IMG/VR virus record: IMGVR_UViG_3300022200_006376
Coordinates: 1-24,831 of that record
Reading direction: 5' to 3' (one strand)
From: a virus
DNA: 24,831 nt
Part shown: one piece after another, positions 16,202 to 23,882 of the stretch
How the letters are laid out: each line of letters begins with the position of its first letter
Numbering within the stretch: the stretch's first letter is position 1
Program-made: the position numbers and the translations under genes
Notes under the pieces: generated by a model
The model's database searches: none
Seen by the model: the letters and a program-made list of their open reading frames with translations, nothing else
Told to the model about the DNA's origin: nothing

Positions 16202-16795
16202 ATGAATAACACAGACCAAATTTTAACAGAATTAGAACAACGATTTTTTGATATCCCTTTTGAAAATTCACAATATCAAGATAAGGCATTTTTAATTACA
16301 GCACAACATACTCCAGCACGAGCATATCGAGCAATCGGACTACGTATGTTTTCAAAAATTCAAGCAATTAAAGAATTAAAATATGGAAGAATGCTGGAAG
16401 AAGTTGAATTAGAAGAGCTGCAAGAAACTATTGATAACCCGAATTTTAACAAATTTGAAAAACGAAAAGCTGAAATTGAAATAGAGAGGAAATTATCTTC
16501 AAGAGGGTATACTAACAAATTACTAAATGATGCAATTGCAGAATTAAATTTTTTATACTCTGAACTAAACAAGTTTCCAAAATATACTAGAGAGCAATTT
16601 GAACTTGAAGAAAAAGAACATTTTAATCGTAGATTAAATCAACAATTAGTAGCACAAGGTGCTAAAGAGTCGTTAGTAAATATGACACAAGTTGAAAATT
16701 TTGATAAAATGGTAGCAGAAGCTCAACAAGTGTTAGGACATCAAGAACCTGATGTACAAGCACTAATGGAAAAATTAGAACAGTACGAATTGTAA
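16202..16795 (+). CDS. Coiled-coil-rich phage protein of unknown function
   Basis: I do not recognise a family for this 197-residue protein. It is almost entirely helical and highly charged: an N-terminal helix (QILTELEQRFFDIPF), a basic patch near residue 40, then long Glu/Lys-rich heptad-like helices from about 60 to 150 (MLEEVELEELQETI, KRKAEIEIERKL), and a C-terminal VAEAQQVLG...ALMEKLEQ helix. There are no cysteines, signal peptide or membrane segment. It may be a scaffold, chaperone or structural connector. It has its own promoter-like element and is separated from the next gene by a short hairpin. Confidence 0.65.
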   Translation: MNNTDQILTELEQRFFDIPFENSQYQDKAFLITAQHTPARAYRAIGLRMFSKIQAIKELKYGRMLEEVELEELQETIDNPNFNKFEKRKAEIEIERKLSSRGYTNKLLNDAIAELNFLYSELNKFPKYTREQFELEEKEHFNRRLNQQLVAQGAKESLVNMTQVENFDKMVAEAQQVLGHQEPDVQALMEKLEQYEL

Positions 16796-16802
16796 AAGAT
16801 AA

Positions 16803-16827
16803 CTACTGTTATATTTTTTAACAGTAG
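16803..16827 (+). promoter_or_regulatory. 9-bp hairpin adjoining the ribosome site of the large glycosyltransferase gene
   Basis: CTACTGTTA (16803-16811) and TAACAGTAG (16819-16827) form a perfect stem with a 7-base U-rich loop. The AGGAT likely to act as ribosome site (16826-16830) starts inside the second arm, 8 bases before the ATG at 16839. No U-run follows, which argues against a terminator and for translation control or transcript end protection (inference). Confidence 0.5.
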
Positions 16828-16838
16828 GATATCGACAC

Positions 16839-19559
16839 ATGAAAATCGCAATAATTGACACGTTAGGACTAACGTACGACGGCTCGACTCTTTCTAAACG
16901 AGGTTTAGGAGGGTCTGAGTCGGCAGTTATATTAATTTCACAAGAACTAGCATCACTAGGGTTTGAAGTAGATGTTTATAATAACTGTATTGACTCAGAA
17001 GCATCGCCAGGTGTATATAATAATGTAACATACATTGATCATTCTCAAACAAACTTATATAAAACTAATTATGATATTGTAATATCTTCTAGGTCCGTAT
17101 TTCCATATTTTGCAAACTCCACTCATCCTTTTGCAGTAACAGCAAAACATAGGGTATTGTGGATGCATGATACATTCTGTAAAGGTGACGAACATATTGA
17201 AGCAATGTTAGTTGGAAATTATATTCACGAAATATTTACATTATCTGACTTTCATACTAATTATATTTCAAATAATAATCATGGCGGTAATCGTCGAATG
17301 ATGGAAGTGTTTAAACACCAGATATGGCAGACACGTAACGGTGCTGTAAAATGGATTGACGAAGTTGATTTATCAAAAAAAGATAAAAATCATTTTGTTT
17401 ACAATGCTTCTGCTACTAAAGGATTAATTCCATTATTAACTAACATTTGGCCCGAAGTGAAACACCGTATACCGTTAGCAAGGTTAACATGTATAGGAGG
17501 ATTTTATAGATTTAGAGAAGGAGCAGAACCAGACGAACAGGAAAAAACTGTAAATCAGTTAATGAAGGATCCAGAATTAAAAAAGTTAGGAGTTACATTT
17601 ACTGGAGTAATTTCACAAAAAGAAATTGCATCAATTCTAGCAAATGCTAATTTTATGTTATATCCACCAGACTTTCCAGAAACTTTTGGAATTAGTTCAT
17701 TAGAATCATTGTTATATAAAACACCGATTATTACTAGTAACTTCGGAGCATTGGAAGAAACAGCAATCGAATCTGCTTGCTATAAAATCAATTACCCAGC
17801 AGTCCCAAATAGCTTATATCCAAACATTGATCCTAAGCTGCAAGCTCAACAATTTATTAATACTACAATAGCCGCGTATAATAACACATACTTGCATCAA
17901 CAAAAACAAAATGCCTGTGAAGTTGTAAACGATATTGCCGGTTGGGATACTGTTGCGCTACAGTGGAAACAGCATTTTTTTAATATTTTTAAATATCCGT
18001 TAGGTGTATACGAATACAGAAAAGTATCTGAAATAAATGATAAAGTAGCTAGAATTTTTAATCGTCGATTTAATAATGCTGAAACTAGAACTCGGTATAC
18101 TAGTTATGGAAAAGAACAGCATATTGTAGTTATTTCTCCTTTTTGGAATGCCGAACGCTATATTAGTGATTGTATACAATCAGTTGCCCAACAAGATTAT
18201 AATAATTATACTCATATATTAATTGACGATAACAGCACAGACAGCTCGTACACTGTTGCTAAAATGACTATTAGTACATTACCTGAAAGCATTGCTCAGA
18301 AATTTATTTTAATTAAGAATGAAACTAATAAAGGAGCAATTGCAAATCAATTCTTTGCATTTGAAAACCATGTATCAGATAACGATATTGTAATGTTATT
18401 AGATGGCGATGACTGGCTAGTAAACAATAATACTATTTTTCATTATTATAACAATTTATATAAACAGTCAATTGAATTTACATATGGATCGATGTGGAGT
18501 GTAGCTGATAATATTCCATTAATTGCTCAAACTTATCCTCTCAAAATTAGAAAAACTAAAACATACACTCAACATGAATTTAATTGGGGGATACCGTATA
18601 CACACCTAAGAACATTCTTAGGTAGTTTAACTCTTTCATTAGATGAAAATGATTTTAAAGATGAAAGTGGAAATTGGTTTAAAGCTGGAGCTGACAATCC
18701 ATTATTTTACAAATTAATCGAACAAGTAGATTGTGATAAAATTTATTGTGTTAAAGAAATTATGTGTAATTATAATGATAAAAATCCGTTAAATGATTAT
18801 AAAATACGATCAGATGAACAACGCAAAGTAGTACATAGATTTAAAAAACAACAGCAGGAACAGTTTTCGGTTATAGTTCCTACTATGTGGAAATGCAAGG
18901 ATTTATTTCTACAAGCACTTGTGGAATATTCATCTAATGAGCTAGTAGGAGAAATTATCATTATTAACAATGATGTTGCTAATACACCAGATTGGCAAGT
19001 GTTAAGTCATCAAAAAGTTAGAATGTTTAATATGGATAAAAATATTTATGTTAACCCTGCTTGGAATATGGGAGTTGAATTAAGTACATTTGAATATTTA
19101 AATATAGTTAACGATGATATTATATTTGATTTACATGTGTATGAAAAAATACAAACAATAATCAAAGACCCACATGTTGGAGCATTAGGTATAATTGCAG
19201 GTGAAGAACATTTCAACCAACCGTTAAGTACTGATTATACTATTGATTTTATTGACTGGAAACCTGGAGATTGTATCCATAATTTTGGGCAATGTATGTT
19301 TATGAGAAAAGATGCATGGACTCCAATTATAGAAGATCTTAACATTTATTTTGGGGATGATTTTATTTTCCACAGCAATTTTTTAAATGAACGTAAAGTT
19401 GTTTTAGTGTATAATATTAATTATCAGTCTCCATGCGCTCAAACAACTTCTGTATTACCCGAAGGTCCTGAGTTTTATAAAAAGGAAAAATTAATCTACA
19501 GCGAATGGTACTCAAATAATCCAGTTAACTTTGATTTTTTAAATGGTGATCGCACATGA
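16839..19559 (+). CDS. Three-domain glycosyltransferase (GT4-GT2-GT2)
   Basis: The 906-residue protein carries three apparent catalytic modules. Residues 1-395 are GT-B, GT4-like: GGSESAVILISQEL near the N-terminus, HDTF near 105, and PETFGISSLESLLYKTPIIT with the EX7E pair E281 and E289. Residues about 428-665 are GT-A, GT2-like: ISPFWNAERYISDCI.SV..Q, DDNSTD, and DGDDW at 522-526 as metal site. Residues about 676-906 are a second GT-A-like module: SVIVPTMWKCKDLFLQAL, INND, NDDI at 758-761, and a GDDF segment near the end. Such fusions build a glycan in consecutive steps. The stop overlaps the next start (ATGA), so this and the GT2-methyltransferase gene are coupled. Substrates are unknown; glycosylation of virion proteins or remodelling of host surface glycan are both possible. 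Confidence 0.8.
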   Translation: MKIAIIDTLGLTYDGSTLSKRGLGGSESAVILISQELASLGFEVDVYNNCIDSEASPGVYNNVTYIDHSQTNLYKTNYDIVISSRSVFPYFANSTHPFAVTAKHRVLWMHDTFCKGDEHIEAMLVGNYIHEIFTLSDFHTNYISNNNHGGNRRMMEVFKHQIWQTRNGAVKWIDEVDLSKKDKNHFVYNASATKGLIPLLTNIWPEVKHRIPLARLTCIGGFYRFREGAEPDEQEKTVNQLMKDPELKKLGVTFTGVISQKEIASILANANFMLYPPDFPETFGISSLESLLYKTPIITSNFGALEETAIESACYKINYPAVPNSLYPNIDPKLQAQQFINTTIAAYNNTYLHQQKQNACEVVNDIAGWDTVALQWKQHFFNIFKYPLGVYEYRKVSEINDKVARIFNRRFNNAETRTRYTSYGKEQHIVVISPFWNAERYISDCIQSVAQQDYNNYTHILIDDNSTDSSYTVAKMTISTLPESIAQKFILIKNETNKGAIANQFFAFENHVSDNDIVMLLDGDDWLVNNNTIFHYYNNLYKQSIEFTYGSMWSVADNIPLIAQTYPLKIRKTKTYTQHEFNWGIPYTHLRTFLGSLTLSLDENDFKDESGNWFKAGADNPLFYKLIEQVDCDKIYCVKEIMCNYNDKNPLNDYKIRSDEQRKVVHRFKKQQQEQFSVIVPTMWKCKDLFLQALVEYSSNELVGEIIIINNDVANTPDWQVLSHQKVRMFNMDKNIYVNPAWNMGVELSTFEYLNIVNDDIIFDLHVYEKIQTIIKDPHVGALGIIAGEEHFNQPLSTDYTIDFIDWKPGDCIHNFGQCMFMRKDAWTPIIEDLNIYFGDDFIFHSNFLNERKVVLVYNINYQSPCAQTTSVLPEGPEFYKKEKLIYSEWYSNNPVNFDFLNGDRT

Positions 19560-20800
19560 AAACTATATTAATAGCAGTTCCAACTAATCGATATATCGAA
19601 CCGGAAACATTTAAATCAATTTACGATTTAACTATACCTAATGGATATAAAACAGAATTTCAGTTTTTTTACGGTTATCAAATAGACCAAATTAGAAATT
19701 TAATAGCCGAATGGGGGAAACGCTATGATTATTTATTTTGTGTAGATTCAGATATCAAATTGCCAAAAAATGCGTTATTTAATCTAATACAAGCAAATAA
19801 AGATATCGTAACAGGGTTATATATACAACGGATACCAAATAGTCATACACTTGAATTGTATAAAGATAATACTGCAGGAGGAATGAACAATATACCATAT
19901 AATGAAATTAAATCATTACCTTTAGTACCCGTTGACGGATGTGGTTTTGGTTGTGTTCTTATAAAAGGAGAAGTTATTCGAGCATTGCCTTATCCGCATT
20001 TTGTATATAAATCAGCGTTAGATCATCGATATACATTTTCTGAAGATGTATATTTTTGTCGAAAAGCAAAAGAACATGGTTTTGAAATTTGGGCAGATAC
20101 TACAATAAAATGCGAGCATATAGGAAAGTATACATTTAAAGTTGATTCTGATGAATATATTAGGCATGTAGCATTGCGAAACATGGATTTACTGCCGCAT
20201 GTACATGTAGACTATTTAAAAACATTAAAAATAGAGCCTAAAGTAATTTATGACATTGGTTCTAGTGTTATGCATTGGACTGATAAAGCAAGAACTATTT
20301 GGAAAGATGCACAATATTTTTTAGTTGATGCAACAGTTGAATTGGAAGAACTGTATAAAGCAGAAAATGAAAACTATTATATAGGTGTAGTATCTGATAA
20401 AAATAATAAAGTGGTTAACTTTTATTGTGATGTAATGAATCCCGGGGGTAATTCCTATTATAAAGAAAATACAGCAGCATATAACGAGTCACATAAACAA
20501 GTTAGAACAACTATTACATTAGATACAATTGTTGATATATCACAGTGGCCTTTACCTGATTTAATTAAATTAGACGTCCAAGGATCGGAAATTGATATTT
20601 TAAAAGGTGCTGTTAAATGTTTGTCTAATAATCCAGATATTATATTAGAAGCGCAACACGTTGATTATAATGCTGATGCTCCTAAAATTGCAGAAGTTAT
20701 GGAATTTATGACACAACAAGGATATCGTTTAGTTAGTAATTTCTGTACTACTCAAGTAGACGGGGATTATCATTTTACTAAAGATGTTATAGTAAATTAA
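19556..20800 (+). CDS. GT2-like glycosyltransferase fused to FkbM-type methyltransferase
   Basis: The protein has 414 residues. Residues 1-215 are a GT-A domain: ILIAVPTNRYIEPETF at the start, and D64-S-D66 as the metal-binding DxD after YDYLFCV. VDGCGFGCVLI and SEDVYFCRKAKEHGF follow, as in phage and bacterial GT2 proteins. Residues about 228-414 are a SAM-dependent methyltransferase of FkbM type. It has YDIGSS for the SAM loop (a variant of the usual DVGANxG) and the hallmark DLIKLDVQGSEIDILKGA from residue 335. FkbM enzymes methylate hydroxyls, often on sugars, so one polypeptide may add a sugar and cap it. It overlaps the upstream gene by 4 bases and the convergent Nudix gene by 14 bases. 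Confidence 0.8.
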   Translation: MKTILIAVPTNRYIEPETFKSIYDLTIPNGYKTEFQFFYGYQIDQIRNLIAEWGKRYDYLFCVDSDIKLPKNALFNLIQANKDIVTGLYIQRIPNSHTLELYKDNTAGGMNNIPYNEIKSLPLVPVDGCGFGCVLIKGEVIRALPYPHFVYKSALDHRYTFSEDVYFCRKAKEHGFEIWADTTIKCEHIGKYTFKVDSDEYIRHVALRNMDLLPHVHVDYLKTLKIEPKVIYDIGSSVMHWTDKARTIWKDAQYFLVDATVELEELYKAENENYYIGVVSDKNNKVVNFYCDVMNPGGNSYYKENTAAYNESHKQVRTTITLDTIVDISQWPLPDLIKLDVQGSEIDILKGAVKCLSNNPDIILEAQHVDYNADAPKIAEVMEFMTQQGYRLVSNFCTTQVDGDYHFTKDVIVN

Positions 20801-21221
20801 TTACATCAAACACAGTTTGCAATTTTGTTTTAATAATATGATTTAGCAAACTGTGTTTTAATCCACGATGTAATGGTTGAGGACAATTTGCTAAAGTTGA
20901 CCATGACCATCCAAAATGTTCACTACTTAAATGTGGTATAAACTCAGAGTCTAATACACACAAATATGTATGAAAGTTAAATTTATTATCATTTGAAATG
21001 AACGATTCTAATGGAATTACTTTTGAAAATTCAGGATTATATCCAATTTCTTCAAGAACTTCACGCTGTAAACCTTGCCATGCAGTTTCCAGTTCAGTAT
21101 TTTTGCCACCTACTAAACCCCAAGTTCCTTTATGCTTTCCTGATGCTTTTTGCAGCAACAAAATTCTACCAGTTGACTTAGCGTATATTAATGCTCCACT
21201 GCAAACTACTTTATTATCCAT
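20787..21221 (-). CDS. Nudix hydrolase
   Basis: The 144-residue protein has a complete Nudix box, G-KNTEL-E-TAWQGLQ-REVLEEIGY, that fits GX5EX7REUXEEXGU, with the Mg-binding REVLEE core intact. The N-terminus (VCSGALIYAKSTGRILLLQK) and GTWGLVGG fit MutT-like members. It hydrolyses a nucleoside diphosphate linked to another group: damaged dNTP, nucleotide sugar, dinucleotide or RNA cap are all possible, and sequence does not decide. Its ATG lies inside the end of the gp15-like gene (8-base overlap), so it is translated with tail genes, while its 3' end overlaps the convergent sugar operon. A nucleotide-sugar substrate would suit its neighbours but is inference. Confidence 0.85.
   Translation of the reverse strand: MDNKVVCSGALIYAKSTGRILLLQKASGKHKGTWGLVGGKNTELETAWQGLQREVLEEIGYNPEFSKVIPLESFISNDNKFNFHTYLCVLDSEFIPHLSSEHFGWSWSTLANCPQPLHRGLKHSLLNHIIKTKLQTVFDVINLL
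20808..20858 (+). terminator. Putative terminator: 13-bp perfect inverted repeat inside the Nudix 3' end
   Basis: AAACACAGTTTGC (20808-20820) and GCAAACTGTGTTT (20846-20858) are exact inverted copies with a 25-base AT-rich spacer. On the plus strand the second arm ends in a short T-run (TTTTAA), right after the sugar-enzyme operon stop at 20800. The repeat also forms part of the last residues of the convergent Nudix coding sequence. The loop is long for a standard terminator, so an RNA-stabilising or antisense-pairing element is an alternative. Confidence 0.55.
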
Positions 21222-22638
21222 CTAAATCAATCCGCCATGTTCCAATAGCATAAACTCCATCTATGCTTAACAACCATTCTCCGTTATTATAACGATATTG
21301 AGTATTTGTATTTAAATTAGTAACATAGGTAATCTCTGCAGTTTCAGATGCATCAAATATTACGGTCCACTTATTGCCATTCCATTCGATAATGTCGTTT
21401 TCACTAGCAAAAAATCCAGAGCCGTCTAAGTTTTTCCAAGCTGCAGGATATTGTAATGCATCAGGACTACTAATATCTTCCAAAATTAACAATCGTAGAC
21501 CAGGAGTTCGAATTGACTCTGGATTTAATCTTGAAGGATCAATTATGTAATCAACTGTAGTTCTTTCAGCTATGTTGCTAGTAATGATTGTATCTTGTGG
21601 AAAACTATCAGTGTCCCAATTAACAATTAAATTTTCATCTGATGTTGGATCTATTATAAAAGTACCGGTAATAACAGAATCATTATCTAAACTTGATAAA
21701 AATATTGTACTAACATTTGGCATATAATTGCCCGGTAGCATTTCAATAACTCCTCTCCAACTTTTAGCCACAGAGTCGTCTGTTGTAATAATTTTAACAT
21801 TGCCACCGTCTACATAAATTCTATGATTTAAATAATTAGTATTGGCCATCTCTGGATCTAATAAAGTATTTGCTTTTCTTCCAAACTCGTTTTCAACAAT
21901 ACCTGGAGTAAAAAAATCATCCCACGCATTAATTTCAGGAGCACTAACACCTTTGTCAATGTCACCTCGAGATTCGTCAAAAATGCTAGTAATGATATTA
22001 GTAATAATTCCTAATCGTTTAACTTTAATAGGAGGAGAAATGAAAATAGGAATACTTAATGTTATAGTTGCTACATCGATTGTTGAATCTGTTCCTACCG
22101 GAACACTTCTATTTGACCATTGAATTGAATTTAAATTAACTACAGTAACGCTTGTCCAATCTACAAAATTATCAGTAGTTTGTATTTCGATACTGGGATT
22201 AAACCAAACTAATATTTGTTCTAATAATTGTAACTTTTGATCAGTGCTAGATGCCCAAATGTCTGCATTAACTGTTAATACATACGGAGTAGGCATTAAT
22301 TTTTCAATAGTGTAATTTTTCCCTTGAAAGTTTAAATATTCATTTTGTTCAGAATCGTATGCACGTTCACGTATTTGTGTCTTTTTAACAAATGAAGAAT
22401 CTGACATTCTTTCTCTGTCTAACTCTAAATTGGTAACATACACAGAAATTCTAGGAGCACTAGGTAATTTATTTTCAGAATTATCGTTAATAATACTTGC
22501 AACTTGACGACTAAGATCACCGTACACTACAGGAACTTGTTTTATAGTACCATCACCGTACTTTACTGGAAAATTTGATAACAATCTCATTATTTGTGTA
22601 ATGTATCGTCTTATCTGTCCATCATAAAAGTGTCTCAA
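21214..22638 (-). CDS. gp15: Tail sheath stabilizer / tail completion protein, T4 gp15-like
   Basis: The 474-residue protein opens with RHFYDGQIRRYITQIMRLLSN, closely matching the start of T4 gp15 (FYN...RRYATLM..LFSN). KQVPVVYGD and, near residue 130, LLEQILVWFNPSIE follow, as in gp15. In T4, gp15 forms the terminal hexamer on the contractile tail that binds the neck. T4 gp15 has about 272 residues; here about 200 more follow, beta-rich, with two motifs of WNGNKW and YNNGEW type near the C-terminus. The start is TTG (22636-22638), with AGGAG 7 bases upstream. It lies 11 bases after the gp14-like stop and overlaps the Nudix gene by 8 bases. Assignment rests on recalled similarity. Confidence 0.75.
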   Translation of the reverse strand: MRHFYDGQIRRYITQIMRLLSNFPVKYGDGTIKQVPVVYGDLSRQVASIINDNSENKLPSAPRISVYVTNLELDRERMSDSSFVKKTQIRERAYDSEQNEYLNFQGKNYTIEKLMPTPYVLTVNADIWASSTDQKLQLLEQILVWFNPSIEIQTTDNFVDWTSVTVVNLNSIQWSNRSVPVGTDSTIDVATITLSIPIFISPPIKVKRLGIITNIITSIFDESRGDIDKGVSAPEINAWDDFFTPGIVENEFGRKANTLLDPEMANTNYLNHRIYVDGGNVKIITTDDSVAKSWRGVIEMLPGNYMPNVSTIFLSSLDNDSVITGTFIIDPTSDENLIVNWDTDSFPQDTIITSNIAERTTVDYIIDPSRLNPESIRTPGLRLLILEDISSPDALQYPAAWKNLDGSGFFASENDIIEWNGNKWTVIFDASETAEITYVTNLNTNTQYRYNNGEWLLSIDGVYAIGTWRIDLDG

Positions 22639-22649
22639 CTTATAACTCC

Positions 22650-23819
22650 TTAATTATCCGATTTTGGTCGCAATGCTTTAGATAAGCTTTGACGTTCTTC
22701 TACTATCTCACCGCCAATTTCGCTTGTATTTGTATTATTGATAAAACTGGATTTTAATGTCATACGATCATCTGTATTAGATAATGTCATACGTAAATCA
22801 TCACCAATTTTAGTCCATTTTGTTCCGTCGTATCTAAATAACCGATTTGGAACAAAATCAGTGCGTACAAAATAATCACCTTCGTAATTTAATCTAGGAA
22901 ACTGCGCTCCACTACCAAATGGATAACCGTTTGGTGGATCACTATCACCATAAAATACCAAGTAACCAGTGTAACCTATTCGTTCTGGTGATTCAATAAT
23001 CTCACCACTATTGATTACAATACTGGATGCATCAATATTTGTTTGATCAACAGTTGTAAAATCAACAGTTCCATCAGGGTTTACGGAAACAGTATAATAA
23101 TGACTCATCTCATAACCACTTTTTAATGAATCGATTTCTGCTTGAGCAATTACAGCATTATTAATTTGCATATCTGTTTCATAAGTAGACAGCACATCGC
23201 GTAATGTTTCACCATTAGGATCGTCTTCGTCTGCTGGTAGATTTAATATATCAGCATATTCTTGTGAATCATAAATCTGTTTTAATTTTAATCTATATAA
23301 ATGTGGATACCAAGTTGGCGAATAACCTTCTGCTGCGCGAGTTACTTCTTCTACAACATAAAATCTTTTTAATGCAACCGTAAACTCGTTTAATGCGTAT
23401 TCATCAATTAAATGTGGAAGCTCGATAACATCCCCTGACATTATCTTTCTTCCTAATGTTTTAACTGAACTATTAATATGTATAGTTAAAAATAAAATGT
23501 CATTAGTTAAAAATAAACCAAATTGACTTAAATCAAAATCTAAATCTTGAACATTATAAATTCCTCGTAATGTGTAGATATCTGTATCATATTTTCTATC
23601 TCTATTTTCTAAAAATAAAAGATCTTGAATATTAGTAGGATCTAAAAAATCATATTGAGGTTGATCAGCAGTAGCATCTTCATCTGATGGATTTTTAGGC
23701 CCTAGATATTTATAGATGTGAATATCTGTGCCACCGACTGTAAACATTTCATAAATTTGCTTATCTATAAAATAATAGTCATTGCCTCGTTCTGGCTTAA
23801 ATAATGATAAACGTGGAAT
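22650..23819 (-). CDS. gp14: Neck protein, T4 gp14-like, with probable ATT start codon
   Basis: Taken from the ATT at 23817-23819 the product has 389 residues. The first ATG (23745-23747) would give 365 and would cut off a coding-like stretch (PRLSLFKPERGNDYYFIDKQ) that leads directly into EMFTVGGTDIHIYKYLGP. GGAG lies 7 bases before the ATT; no ribosome site precedes the ATG, and no ATG, GTG or TTG exists upstream in frame. The body has GDVIELPHLIDE, ALKRFYVVEEVTRAAEGYSPTW and NRLFRYDGTKWTKI, features I associate with gp14 of marine T4-like phages. In T4, gp14 joins gp13 in the neck after DNA packaging. It is longer than T4 gp14 (about 256). It heads the operon with gp15 and Nudix. Confidence 0.75.
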   Translation of the reverse strand: MPRLSLFKPERGNDYYFIDKQIYEMFTVGGTDIHIYKYLGPKNPSDEDATADQPQYDFLDPTNIQDLLFLENRDRKYDTDIYTLRGIYNVQDLDFDLSQFGLFLTNDILFLTIHINSSVKTLGRKIMSGDVIELPHLIDEYALNEFTVALKRFYVVEEVTRAAEGYSPTWYPHLYRLKLKQIYDSQEYADILNLPADEDDPNGETLRDVLSTYETDMQINNAVIAQAEIDSLKSGYEMSHYYTVSVNPDGTVDFTTVDQTNIDASSIVINSGEIIESPERIGYTGYLVFYGDSDPPNGYPFGSGAQFPRLNYEGDYFVRTDFVPNRLFRYDGTKWTKIGDDLRMTLSNTDDRMTLKSSFINNTNTSEIGGEIVEERQSLSKALRPKSDN

Positions 23820-23844
23820 AGCTGCTCTCCAAATAGTGTTAATG

Positions 23845-23852
23845 TATTTATT
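23845..23852 (-). promoter_or_regulatory. Late promoter-like AATAAATA for the gp14-gp15-Nudix operon
   Basis: The minus-strand element AATAAATA, followed by C, is one base off the late consensus and lies 25 bases before the proposed ATT start at 23819. It mirrors the plus-strand TATAAATAC at 23858-23866; together they form an 8-bp inverted repeat (23844-23851 and 23859-23866). Confidence 0.5.
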
Positions 23853-23857
23853 AAATT

Positions 23858-23865
23858 TATAAATA
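23858..23865 (+). promoter_or_regulatory. Late promoter TATAAATA for gp13
   Basis: This is a perfect late element 17 bases before the ATG at 23883, followed by a strong GGAGG ribosome site (23872-23876). The short distance implies a very short leader. Paired back to back with the minus-strand element for gp14. Confidence 0.55.
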
Positions 23866-23882
23866 CAACATGGAGGATCTCG

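Noticed and set aside
23707-23714. TATAAATA on the minus strand within the gp14 gene
   Set aside because: It lies within codons for the conserved IYKYLG segment and has no start downstream at a suitable distance.
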